Origin: Fen-1231 sp035286465
GTDB lineage: Bacteria; Gemmatimonadota; Gemmatimonadetes; Gemmatimonadales; Gemmatimonadaceae
Direction: 5' to 3'
Assembly: GCA_035286465.1 (NCBI GenBank)
Contig: DATEDF010000055.1
Span: 1-64,000 of the forward strand
Length of the DNA stretch: 64,000 bases
The notes beneath the pieces are model-generated. The model was not told the DNA's origin and searched no databases. It saw only the letters and a list, made by a program, of their open reading frames with translations. Each line of letters begins with the position of its first letter. The first letter of the stretch is position 1. Below are positions 8,273 through 16,481 of the stretch, one piece after another. A program made the translations under genes and the position numbers.

Positions 8273-10257
8273 GGCCGGCCCGGAGCGGCGCGGCGCGGCT
8301 GCGTGGGCTTCGCGAGGCGCGAGAGTTCGTCGGCGACGTAGACCGCGCTGTCCACCTCGCGGGCCAGGGCCATGGCCTGCTCGGAGACCGTGGTGACGTG
8401 CTGCCAGGGCGCCGCGCCCGTCTTGAAGCGCAGGACGTCGAGCCGCATGTTGTGCAGCGCGAGCGCGCAGCTCTCGAGCCGTCCGCTCAGCTCGTCGCGC
8501 CGGCGCGCGAGCTCGGCCACCGTGCGCCGCTGGCGCTTGAGGAACGCGAGGCGGCGCACGCGCTCCTCGCTCGCCGCGCGGTCGAGCGGATTCGCCTGTG
8601 ATTCGAGCAGCGTGATCTCCTTTTCGATGGAGGCGCCGGAGTCCGGAGGCGCGGACCGGTCGAGCTCCTCGAGCGACGCCGCCAACCCCACGACTTTCTG
8701 CGCCAGCGTCTGCGCGGTGGGCACGACGTCTGGAATGCGCGCGCGCTCTTCCTTCGGCAGCGAATCCACGAGACGACGGATCTCCTCGCGGTCGGTGATC
8801 GCCCGGCGTGCCGTTTGCGCGTGCGGGCCGGAGCCCAGCGCGGCCGTCTCGGCCGTGCTGATCGCCGAGGGGCGTGCCGACTCGCTGGACACGGGGGTGA
8901 AGAGGCCGGGCGAGAGCAGGCGCGCGCGCTGCCGCTCGCGCACCTCGAGCCGCTTCTTCCGGCTCCAGATCGCCTGCACGTCGTCCACGCGCTCGCCCAT
9001 CACGTCCATGAAGAGCCGGTCGCGACGCTGGCGGAAGACGTCGTGCCAGTCGTAACCGTCGCTCCAGAGCTTGGCGTACCGGTAGGCGACGTACACGGCC
9101 CACATCGCCCAGAGCCCCATGAAGTTCGGGCCGATCCCGAAGATCGCGAGGATCGTCACGGCCGCGCCGACGAACACGAACGGCGCGAACGTCTTGCGGA
9201 ACGCGGCGACGATCGGCGTGTTCCAGCGGGCGAGATCGTCGCGCGTCGGCACGTAGGAGCCCACCGGGTCGAGCGTCGCGTCCGAGTAGAACGACTGCGC
9301 GGCGACGGGCGTCGAGGGCCGCGGCGCCGGCAGGCTGGGTACGTCGCCCGTGTCCAGCGCGGTGACGAGCGCCCGCGCGCTCGGGAAGCGGTCCTCAGGA
9401 CGCTTCTCGAGGCAGAGCATCACCGCGCGCGCGAGATCGCCCGGAATCTCCGCCCGCCGCTGGTCAATCGGGACCGGTCGCTCGGAGAGGTGCTTGACGA
9501 GGAGCGCCGGCGTGTTCGACGCGGTGAACGGGAGATCCCCGCACAGCATCTGGTACGCGACCACGCCGAGCGAGTAGAGGTCGCTGCGCCCATCGAGTTC
9601 GCGCTCGCCCGCGGACTGCTCCGGGCTCATGAACGCCGGTGTGCCGATGGCGATGCCCGTCGCGGTCAACCGGGCCTCGCCGCCTTCGGTCACCGCCCGC
9701 GCGATGCCGAAGTCCGTCACCATCGGCCGACCGTTCTGCCTGTCGAGGATGATGTTGTCGGGCTTGATGTCGCGATGCACGACGCCGCGCTCGTGGGCGT
9801 ACGCGAGCGCGTCGCCGACCTCACGCAGGATGCGCCGCGTCTCGTCGGGGTCGAGCGGGCCGGTCTCGTGGATACGCCGCGCGAGGTTCTCCCCGTCCAC
9901 GAACGCCATCACGAAGAACACGAGCCCGTCCTTCTCGTCCACGCTGTAGATCGGGACGATGCACGGATGAGAGAGCTGGGCCGCGGTCTCCGCTTCCCGG
10001 AGAAACCGGGACCGGATCTCGGAGCGGAACGCCAACTCGGGCGGCAGGAGCTTGATCGCCACCGGCCGCTTCAGCCGCTTGTCGCGCGCCCGATAGACGA
10101 TCCCCATCCCGCCGCGGCCGATCTCGCGGTCCAGCTCGTACACGCCCGCGAGTACCCGCTCGATGTGCGAGCGCAGTTCGGCGTCCGACTGCGTGATCCT
10201 CGGTTCGTCCACGGGCGCGGGAATAGGTGTCGTCGAGATGGGGAGCATAGCACTCAT
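8269..10257 (-). CDS. Membrane-anchored Ser/Thr protein kinase (first of a tandem pair)
   Basis: PknB-type kinase, 662 residues. Glycine loop GRGGMGIVYRA (48-58), Lys69, catalytic HRDIKPDN (161-168), DFG (182-184) and SPEQ (211-214) are intact, so activity is expected. Two membrane helices lie at about 359-376 and 380-397, followed by a basic stretch and a long coiled-coil-prone tail. The catalytic domain is N-terminal and the tail follows the hairpin, so both probably face the cytoplasm, with little outside to sense a ligand; the tail may instead mediate assembly. A TTG-initiated form four codons longer exists; ATG 10257 is preferred. It is divergent from lon and overlaps the next kinase gene by GTGA, implying one operon. 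Confidence 0.88.
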   Translation of the reverse strand: MSAMLPISTTPIPAPVDEPRITQSDAELRSHIERVLAGVYELDREIGRGGMGIVYRARDKRLKRPVAIKLLPPELAFRSEIRSRFLREAETAAQLSHPCIVPIYSVDEKDGLVFFVMAFVDGENLARRIHETGPLDPDETRRILREVGDALAYAHERGVVHRDIKPDNIILDRQNGRPMVTDFGIARAVTEGGEARLTATGIAIGTPAFMSPEQSAGERELDGRSDLYSLGVVAYQMLCGDLPFTASNTPALLVKHLSERPVPIDQRRAEIPGDLARAVMLCLEKRPEDRFPSARALVTALDTGDVPSLPAPRPSTPVAAQSFYSDATLDPVGSYVPTRDDLARWNTPIVAAFRKTFAPFVFVGAAVTILAIFGIGPNFMGLWAMWAVYVAYRYAKLWSDGYDWHDVFRQRRDRLFMDVMGERVDDVQAIWSRKKRLEVRERQRARLLSPGLFTPVSSESARPSAISTAETAALGSGPHAQTARRAITDREEIRRLVDSLPKEERARIPDVVPTAQTLAQKVVGLAASLEELDRSAPPDSGASIEKEITLLESQANPLDRAASEERVRRLAFLKRQRRTVAELARRRDELSGRLESCALALHNMRLDVLRFKTGAAPWQHVTTVSEQAMALAREVDSAVYVADELSRLAKPTQPRRAAPGRP

Positions 10258-10450
10258 TAGTACGGCCAAACAAGCGCCTCGGGTGTGTCAGACCATACGT
10301 CATTGAGGCCGAATAAAGTTGCAATCCCCGCCGATCTGTCGTAACTCACAATGGAACGCCCCTTGCGACGTTGTGGACCCGGAGGGGCGCGTGCAGGCAG
10401 AACGCTCGGCCCCCTTCGGCCGACCTCGGATCGCTGGAGCACCACTCGTC

Positions 10451-13012
10451 ATGACCGCCCGGCAGACGCTGCCCGTCCTTCCCTTGCGGGGGACGGTGAT
10501 CTTCCCCGGCCTCACCGCGCCCATCGCCGCAGGCCGTCCGGGGACGTTGCGCGCGATCGAGGCCGCCCTGAAGGCCAATCGGCTCGTCTTCGCCGTCGCC
10601 CAGCGCGACAACACCGACGAGCCGACCCCGGAGATCCTGTACTCGATGGGCGTCGTCGCGCGCATCGGCCAGGTGCAGCGCGGCCTGGGTGGCGTGCAGC
10701 TCCTGCTGCAAGGCGAGCACCGCGCCACGTCGCTGCAGTACACGCTGGGGGAGGGGTATCTCTCCGCGGTCGTGATGGAGACGGAGGAGATGACGCCCCT
10801 CGACGAGAAGGACCCCGCGTTCGAGGCGCTGCACAAGGAGATTCGCGAGCGCGCCGCGGAGCTGGGCGAGCGCCGGGGGCTGCCGGAGGAGGTCGTGCAC
10901 CAGGTGCTCGACTCGGTCACCGATCCCGGCAAGTTCGCCGACCTGGTCGCCGGTTACATCGAACTGCCGGTGCCGGAGAAGCAGGGGCTGCTCGAGACGC
11001 TCTCCGTCGAGGAGCGGCTGCGCCGGGTGCTCGTGCACGTGCAGCGCCAGATCTCGATGCACGAGGCCCAGGAGGAGATCAAGTCGCAGGTGCAGGAGGA
11101 GCTCGGCGAGCGGCAGCGCGAGATGTTCCTCCGCGAACAGATGAAGGCGATCCAGAAGGAACTGGGCGACGACGACCAGAACAAGGAGATCGAGGAGCTG
11201 CGGGACAAGCTCAACAAGCTCGAGCTCCCGAAGGAGGCACGCACCGAGGTCGAGCGCGAGCTCGGGCGCCTCGAGCGCTCGGGGCGCGAGTCCATGGAGG
11301 CGCAGGTCATCCGCACCTACCTCGAGTGGATCGCGGAGCTGCCGTGGAACACGCGGTCCGACGACAAGCTGGAGCTGCAGCACGCCATTGACGTGCTCGA
11401 GGAAGACCACTACGGGCTCAAGGACGTGAAGGACCGGGTCATCGAGTTTCTCGCCGTGCGCCAGCTCCGGGCGCAGCAGCTCACCGACGAGATCAAGACG
11501 ACGGGCGAGTTTCCCGCGGCGAAGCTGCGCGTGAGCAAGGAGAACGCCACGCCCTCGCTGAAGAAGAGCGACGAGGCGTTGGACCGGCAGATCACCGACC
11601 AGAAGGAGGCGAAGGCGCGGGCGATGGCGAAGGGGCCGATTCTGCTGTTCATCGGCCCGCCGGGCGTGGGGAAGACGTCGGTCGCGAAGTCCGTCGCGCG
11701 CGCGCTGGGGCGCGAGTACGTCCGCGTGGCGCTGGGCGGCGCCCGCGACGAAGCGGACATCCGCGGCCACCGGCGGACGTACGTCGGCGCGATGCCGGGA
11801 CGCATCATCCAGGGCATGAAGCAGGCCGGCACCAAGAACCCCGTGTTCCTTCTCGACGAGGTGGACAAGCTCGGCGTGAGCTTCCAGGGCGACCCGTCGG
11901 CCGCGCTGCTCGAGGTGCTCGACCCCGCGCAGAACGACACGTTCACCGACCACTACCTCGGCGTCCCGTTCGACCTGAGCGAGGTGCTTTTCATCGCCAC
12001 GGGAAACTTCATCCAGAACATCCCGGGTCCGCTGCTCGATCGGATGGAGGTGGTGGAGTTCGCCGGGTACACGGAGCGGGAGAAGGCGGAGATCGCGAAG
12101 AAGTATCTGATTCCGCGCCAGCTCGAGGAGAACGGCCTGGGGAAGAAGGGCGTGACGATCGCCGAGGAGGCGATCATGTCCATCATCTCGAAGTACACGC
12201 GCGAGAGCGGCGTGCGGCAGCTCGAGCGGGAGATCGGCGCGGTCACACGCAAGGTGGCGCGGCGCATCGCGAGCAAGAGCGATCGGACGGGGATCGAGGA
12301 CGGCGTGATTGACGCCGATGAGGTGCGCGAGCTGCTCGGCCGCCCGAAGGTACGCCCGGAGAAGGCGAACATCGCGAACGAGGTCGGGATCGCCACGGGG
12401 ATGTACTACACGCCGATGGGCGGCGACATCATGTTCGTCGAGGCGTCGACGCGGCGTCTCGAGGCGCCGCCGTCGGGCGACGGGGGCGGCGCTGGCGGCA
12501 CGGGCGGCGCGCCGGTGTCGCTCATCCTCACGGGCCATCTCGGCGACGTGATGAAGGAGTCGGCGCGCGCGGCGTTCACGTTCGTCACGAACAACGCGGC
12601 CAAGCTCGGCATTCCCCGCTCGCGCCTGGGCGCGGTCGAGACGCACATCCACGTCCCGGCGGGCGCCATCCCGAAGGATGGCCCCTCCGCCGGCGTCGCG
12701 ATCGCCACGGCGCTCGCGAGCGAGATGAGCGGCCGGCCGGTGCGGAAGGACATCGCGATGACCGGCGAGATCACGCTGCGCGGGCGCGTGCTGCCGATCG
12801 GCGGGGTCAAGGAGAAGGTCCTGGGGGCGCTGCGCGCGGGGATCACCAACATCATCCTGCCGAAGGAGAACGAGGCGGACCTCGAGGACGTGCCGGAGGA
12901 GGCGAAGGCGCTGCTCACGTTCCACACGGCGGAGACGCTCGAGGACGTGCTCAAGCTCGCGCTCGTGACAGAGCCGGCGGAGGCGCCGCCCCGAATGGCG
13001 GTCGTCGGCTAG
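10451..13012 (+). CDS. lon: ATP-dependent protease Lon
   Basis: Cytoplasmic AAA+ protease for damaged and regulatory proteins, 853 residues versus about 780-810 usual. It has the N-terminal LON domain (from LPVLPLRGTVIFPG), coiled coil about 200-280, Walker A GPPGVGKT (402-409), Walker B VFLLDEVD, and the S16 protease domain with catalytic Ser746 in PKDGPSAG and Lys789 in GGVKEKVLGALRAG. Extra length comes from an insert at about 339-393, just before Walker A where Lon is usually compact, and a Gly-rich loop at about 674-687. ATG 10451 is chosen because the LON domain starts there, with GGAG upstream; the open frame to 10319 lacks homology. It is divergent from the kinase operon. I saw no clear heat-shock operator. 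Confidence 0.95.
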   Translation: MTARQTLPVLPLRGTVIFPGLTAPIAAGRPGTLRAIEAALKANRLVFAVAQRDNTDEPTPEILYSMGVVARIGQVQRGLGGVQLLLQGEHRATSLQYTLGEGYLSAVVMETEEMTPLDEKDPAFEALHKEIRERAAELGERRGLPEEVVHQVLDSVTDPGKFADLVAGYIELPVPEKQGLLETLSVEERLRRVLVHVQRQISMHEAQEEIKSQVQEELGERQREMFLREQMKAIQKELGDDDQNKEIEELRDKLNKLELPKEARTEVERELGRLERSGRESMEAQVIRTYLEWIAELPWNTRSDDKLELQHAIDVLEEDHYGLKDVKDRVIEFLAVRQLRAQQLTDEIKTTGEFPAAKLRVSKENATPSLKKSDEALDRQITDQKEAKARAMAKGPILLFIGPPGVGKTSVAKSVARALGREYVRVALGGARDEADIRGHRRTYVGAMPGRIIQGMKQAGTKNPVFLLDEVDKLGVSFQGDPSAALLEVLDPAQNDTFTDHYLGVPFDLSEVLFIATGNFIQNIPGPLLDRMEVVEFAGYTEREKAEIAKKYLIPRQLEENGLGKKGVTIAEEAIMSIISKYTRESGVRQLEREIGAVTRKVARRIASKSDRTGIEDGVIDADEVRELLGRPKVRPEKANIANEVGIATGMYYTPMGGDIMFVEASTRRLEAPPSGDGGGAGGTGGAPVSLILTGHLGDVMKESARAAFTFVTNNAAKLGIPRSRLGAVETHIHVPAGAIPKDGPSAGVAIATALASEMSGRPVRKDIAMTGEITLRGRVLPIGGVKEKVLGALRAGITNIILPKENEADLEDVPEEAKALLTFHTAETLEDVLKLALVTEPAEAPPRMAVVG

Positions 13013-13141
13013 GGCATCCGGATCGGCCGGACCTTCCCGGTCGAGTCCACCTCCAGCTTCGGCCCGAACGCGCTGTCCCGGCGCGGCGCGGCCGGAACGG
13101 GCGCGGCGAACTCCCCGCGCGGGCGCGGCGCTCCGGCGCGC

Positions 13142-14365
13142 TCAGCGCGCGGTGCCCGGTCCGAGGCCGCGGGCGAGCGCCTGCCCGCCGATGCGGCCCA
13201 GCGTCGCGAGGTACGCGCGCTCGTCGTCGCTGAACATCCGGTTGTCCGCGAACGCGAGGAGGAGTGCGCCGTGCGCGGCGTCGCCGGAGACGAGCGGGAC
13301 GACCACGAAGGCGCCGTCTGTCGTGCCGGTCTCCGAGAAGCGGCCCAGCTCCGAGTAGCGCCCGAGACGCTCGGCCCGTGACTCGACGACGACGGGCTCG
13401 CGCGTCCCCACGGCCTCCGCGAACGGCGCGACGAGACTCGCGGGAACCGCGGAGCCGGCGGCGAGCTGGGGCACCGTGTCGCCCAGGGCCCGCAGCACCG
13501 CGAACGTGCCGTGCTCGTGGACGGTGACGAGGCCCAGGCTCGCGACGAGGGGCGGCGCGCCGCGGGTGAGCAGCGTCTGCGCGACGTCGGCGCCGGTGAC
13601 GGGCCCATTGAGCGCGTGAATCACCTGCTGCAGGCGCACGAGGCGGTCGCCGGCGTGCCGCGCCTCCTCGCTGAGGGAGAGGTGCAGTTCCGGAATGGCC
13701 GGGATCACCGTGGTCGAGAGCCGCTTGGTGAGCCGCTGCGCCACGCTCGGACGGAGCGGCTGCAGCGCGATCGCCGCGAGGAGCAGGGCGAGGATGGAGC
13801 CGGCGAAGATGAAGTTCGACGCCGCGCGGCCGGTCTCCGTCATCGCGCGCGTGCGCTCGCCGAGCACGCGCAGTTCCTCGTCACGCATCCGGTTGGCGAG
13901 CGGGCCGGCGCCCTCCCGGGCGCGAATCGCCTTCTCGGGCCGCAAGAGCTTCGTTGCCGCGTCCGCGCCGGCCCGCCGACGCGCCGCGACGGACGCGCGA
14001 ATCTCGCCGAAGCGCCTCGACACCATCTGCGCGAGGCTGTCGAGCTTGCGTCGCTGCTGCGGGTTGTCCTCCGTGGCCGTGCCCAGTGAATCGAACGCGG
14101 CTTCCACGTCGTTCTGCGCGGCGGCCATCGGCTCGAGGTACGCGGTGTCGCCCGTGGAGATGAACCCGCGTTGCGCGTTCTCCGCGTCCAGCGTCCGGGT
14201 CACGATGCGGTCGAGTTGCGCGACGTTGGCGTTCGTCGCCGCCACCGCCTGCTCGCCGCCGATCATCTGCGTGATGCTCACGTACGCCACGAGCCCCACG
14301 AGTGCGAGCAGGCCGAGAGCGGCGCCGGTTCCGATGCTGAGCTTTTGTACCGGCGTGAAGGCCAT
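13142..14365 (-). CDS. CHASE3-GAF membrane sensor protein without a kinase domain
   Basis: 407 residues. A first membrane helix (about 12-32) and a second (about 185-202) flank a helical periplasmic CHASE3-like domain containing the typical ENAQRGFISTGDTAYLEP. The cytoplasmic part contains a GAF-like domain (about 245-400). No histidine kinase, GGDEF or methyl-accepting module follows, so it must signal through a partner or act as a receiver-less sensor. It starts 13 bases after the stop of the penicillin-binding-protein gene, so the two are probably cotranscribed and the signal may concern the envelope (inference). A different frame continues plausibly beyond its stop; see findings. Confidence 0.75.
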   Translation of the reverse strand: MAFTPVQKLSIGTGAALGLLALVGLVAYVSITQMIGGEQAVAATNANVAQLDRIVTRTLDAENAQRGFISTGDTAYLEPMAAAQNDVEAAFDSLGTATEDNPQQRRKLDSLAQMVSRRFGEIRASVAARRRAGADAATKLLRPEKAIRAREGAGPLANRMRDEELRVLGERTRAMTETGRAASNFIFAGSILALLLAAIALQPLRPSVAQRLTKRLSTTVIPAIPELHLSLSEEARHAGDRLVRLQQVIHALNGPVTGADVAQTLLTRGAPPLVASLGLVTVHEHGTFAVLRALGDTVPQLAAGSAVPASLVAPFAEAVGTREPVVVESRAERLGRYSELGRFSETGTTDGAFVVVPLVSGDAAHGALLLAFADNRMFSDDERAYLATLGRIGGQALARGLGPGTAR

Positions 14366-14378
14366 CAGCGCGGTTTCC

Positions 14379-16433
14379 TCAGAACGGGAGCGGGCCGAGC
14401 GTGAAGAACCGCCGCGCGTCCACGCGCAGCGCGCCCGGTTCGGTCCCCGGAAGAAAGTACTCCGTGTGCCGCCGTTCCGCTGGCGTGAGCGCGTCGGCGA
14501 GCGTCCCGGTGTCGCGGTCGAGCTCGGCGGACACGAGCCCCGGCGGCGGATCCCACGTCCCCGTCGGGTGCGTGTAGCCGGCGCGCGCGAGCATCTGCGC
14601 GAAGATCGGCGCGGCGAGCGACCCGCCCGCCACGCCCCGCTCGGCGATCGGCCGCGGCTGGTCGAGGCCGAGCCAGACCCCCGCGACGATCTCCGGCGTC
14701 ATGCCGATGAACCACACGTCGGTGTTGTCGTCGGTGGTGCCGGTCTTGCCGGCCACCGGCAGCTCCGGCGGGAGATACCGGCGGACGGCAGTGGCGGTGC
14801 CGCGCTCGACAACGTCGCGCATCATGTCGCGCACGATGAACGCGGCCGCGGGATCGAGCGCGGCGGGAAGGAGGCGACCGCCCGGCGTCCACACCGTGCG
14901 GCCGGCCCGATCATCCACGCGGGAGACGAACCGTGGCTCGACCGGCGTCCCGAGGTTCGCGAAGGCGGTGTATGCAGCGACGAAGTTGAGCGGCTGTACT
15001 TCGGAGGCACCGATCGCGCTCGATGGGTACGGTGCGATCGGGGACGTGAGGTTGAGGCGGTGCGCGAGCGCGATCACGGAGTCCGCGCCGCTCCTGAGCC
15101 AGAGCTGCACCGCGACCGGGTTGCGCGAGAGGCTCAGCGCGTCGCGGAGCGTCAGGCGGCCGAGGAACTCGCCGTCGGCGTTTCGCGGCCGGTACGTCTG
15201 CTGATCATACCGGATCTCGAGCGCCGTGTCGGCGACGATGGCGTTCGCGGGAATCGAATCGACGATCGCGCGAGCGTAGACGAACGGCTTGAAGCTCGAG
15301 CCCGGCTGGCGCATTCCGTTCACGGCGCGGTTGAACGGGGACTCCTGGTAGTTGCGCCCGCCGACGAGCGCGCGCACGTCGCCCGTCAGCGCATCCATCG
15401 CCACGACCGCGCCCTGCAGGTAGTCGGTGCTCCCCTTGGCGTGGCGCTCGTAGGTCGGGTTCCGGTATCCCGGCCGCTGCTCGACCGCCGCCGCGCCCTC
15501 GGCGAGCGCGCTCACCGCCGCGCGCTGCAGCGCGGGGTCGAGCGTCGTGTAGACGCGGTACCCGCCCTCCGTGACCGGGACGCCCGCGCGCTCGGCCTGC
15601 ACGCGCACGACATCGATGAAGTACGGTGACGGCGCCGACACGCCGCCCATCGGCGCGGTCTCGACGGGCTGCGCCTTGGCCCGGCCCGCCTCGGCGCGCG
15701 TCACGAACTTCTGCGCCACCATCAGGTCGAGGATGGCGTTGCGCCGGTTCTTCGCCCGGTCGGGGTACCTCGCCGGGTCGTAGATCGCGGGTCCTTTCGG
15801 CAGCGCGGCGAGCGTCGCGGCCTCCGCGAGGGTGACGCGCGCGGCGCTCTTGCCGAAATAGTGGCGCGCGGCCGCTTCGACGCCGAACCAGTTGTGCCCG
15901 AAACTGATCTGGTTGAGGTACGCCTCGAGGATCTGCTCTTTCGTGTAGTGACGCTCCATTTCGCGAGCCGCCCGCTGTTCGCGGAGCTTGCGCAAGGGGC
16001 TCAAGTCCCGGCGGTCCACGAGGTCAGGGTGCATGTTCCCGACGAGCTGCTGCGTGATCGTGCTCGCGCCGCGGAACTCGCCCAGGAGATTGTCCTTGAT
16101 GGCGCCGGCGATGCCGACGAGGTCCACACCGTCGTGCTGGTAGAAGCGGCGGTCCTCGACCGCCACGAAGGCCTGGCCGAGGTATCTGGGCAGCGTCGCG
16201 AGCGCGACACTGGTGCGCCACTCCCGCCCGATCTCTCCGATGAGCGACCCGTCCCGCGCGTAGACCAGCGAGGACTGCGGCGGCACGATGATCTGCCACG
16301 CCTCGCCGGTGCGCGGCGCCGCGGCGGCTGCCGGTTGCTGCGCCTCAGGCGCGTGCGGCGCCGCTGCGAGCGTGGCACCGGCGGCCAGGAGTCCGACGGC
16401 GCGGCGCAGGGTGGTCTGAAGCGGCATGGGCAT
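14379..16433 (-). CDS. Class A penicillin-binding protein (PBP1A-like)
   Basis: Bifunctional peptidoglycan glycosyltransferase/transpeptidase, 684 residues, anchored by an N-terminal hydrophobic segment (about 11-27). Glycosyltransferase family 51: catalytic Glu93 in VEDRRFYQHDG and the second motif GASTITQQL (122-130). Transpeptidase: SSFK at 379-382, SRN at 436-438 and KTGT at 563-566. All catalytic motifs are intact. An open frame continues upstream, but ATG 16433 has GAGAGAG just upstream and yields a normal signal anchor; a second ATG two codons later is possible. It is divergent from nadE with under 50 bp between starts and followed by the CHASE3-GAF gene. Confidence 0.92.
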   Translation of the reverse strand: MPMPLQTTLRRAVGLLAAGATLAAAPHAPEAQQPAAAAAPRTGEAWQIIVPPQSSLVYARDGSLIGEIGREWRTSVALATLPRYLGQAFVAVEDRRFYQHDGVDLVGIAGAIKDNLLGEFRGASTITQQLVGNMHPDLVDRRDLSPLRKLREQRAAREMERHYTKEQILEAYLNQISFGHNWFGVEAAARHYFGKSAARVTLAEAATLAALPKGPAIYDPARYPDRAKNRRNAILDLMVAQKFVTRAEAGRAKAQPVETAPMGGVSAPSPYFIDVVRVQAERAGVPVTEGGYRVYTTLDPALQRAAVSALAEGAAAVEQRPGYRNPTYERHAKGSTDYLQGAVVAMDALTGDVRALVGGRNYQESPFNRAVNGMRQPGSSFKPFVYARAIVDSIPANAIVADTALEIRYDQQTYRPRNADGEFLGRLTLRDALSLSRNPVAVQLWLRSGADSVIALAHRLNLTSPIAPYPSSAIGASEVQPLNFVAAYTAFANLGTPVEPRFVSRVDDRAGRTVWTPGGRLLPAALDPAAAFIVRDMMRDVVERGTATAVRRYLPPELPVAGKTGTTDDNTDVWFIGMTPEIVAGVWLGLDQPRPIAERGVAGGSLAAPIFAQMLARAGYTHPTGTWDPPPGLVSAELDRDTGTLADALTPAERRHTEYFLPGTEPGALRVDARRFFTLGPLPF

Positions 16434-16443
16434 CTCTCTCACA

Positions 16444-16449
16444 ATTGTA
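16444..16449 (-). promoter_or_regulatory. Candidate -10 element of the PBP gene
   Basis: TACAAT reads on the minus strand ten bases before the ATG. If used, the transcript would have almost no leader. No convincing -35 hexamer is present at the right distance, so this is tentative. Confidence 0.25.
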
Positions 16450-16481
16450 CCCGACTGCTCGTTGCCCGGTACCGGCCCGGA

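Noticed and set aside
10258..10450. Heat-shock operator (CIRCE or HAIR) before lon
   Set aside because: No matching inverted repeat; TTGCAA with a 17-bp spacer has only a poor -10 (TAACTC).
10346..12925. 859-codon open frame antisense to lon
   Set aside because: It is Arg/Leu/His-rich with no domain and mirrors lon codon structure; a GC3 shadow. The same holds for long frames antisense to the E1 gene (21392-23782) and to fadJ (42053-44458).
13009..13608. 199-codon minus frame overlapping the CHASE3-GAF gene
   Set aside because: Most of it is an Arg/Ser-rich shadow; only the last ~35 codons look possible, noted as a finding rather than a gene.
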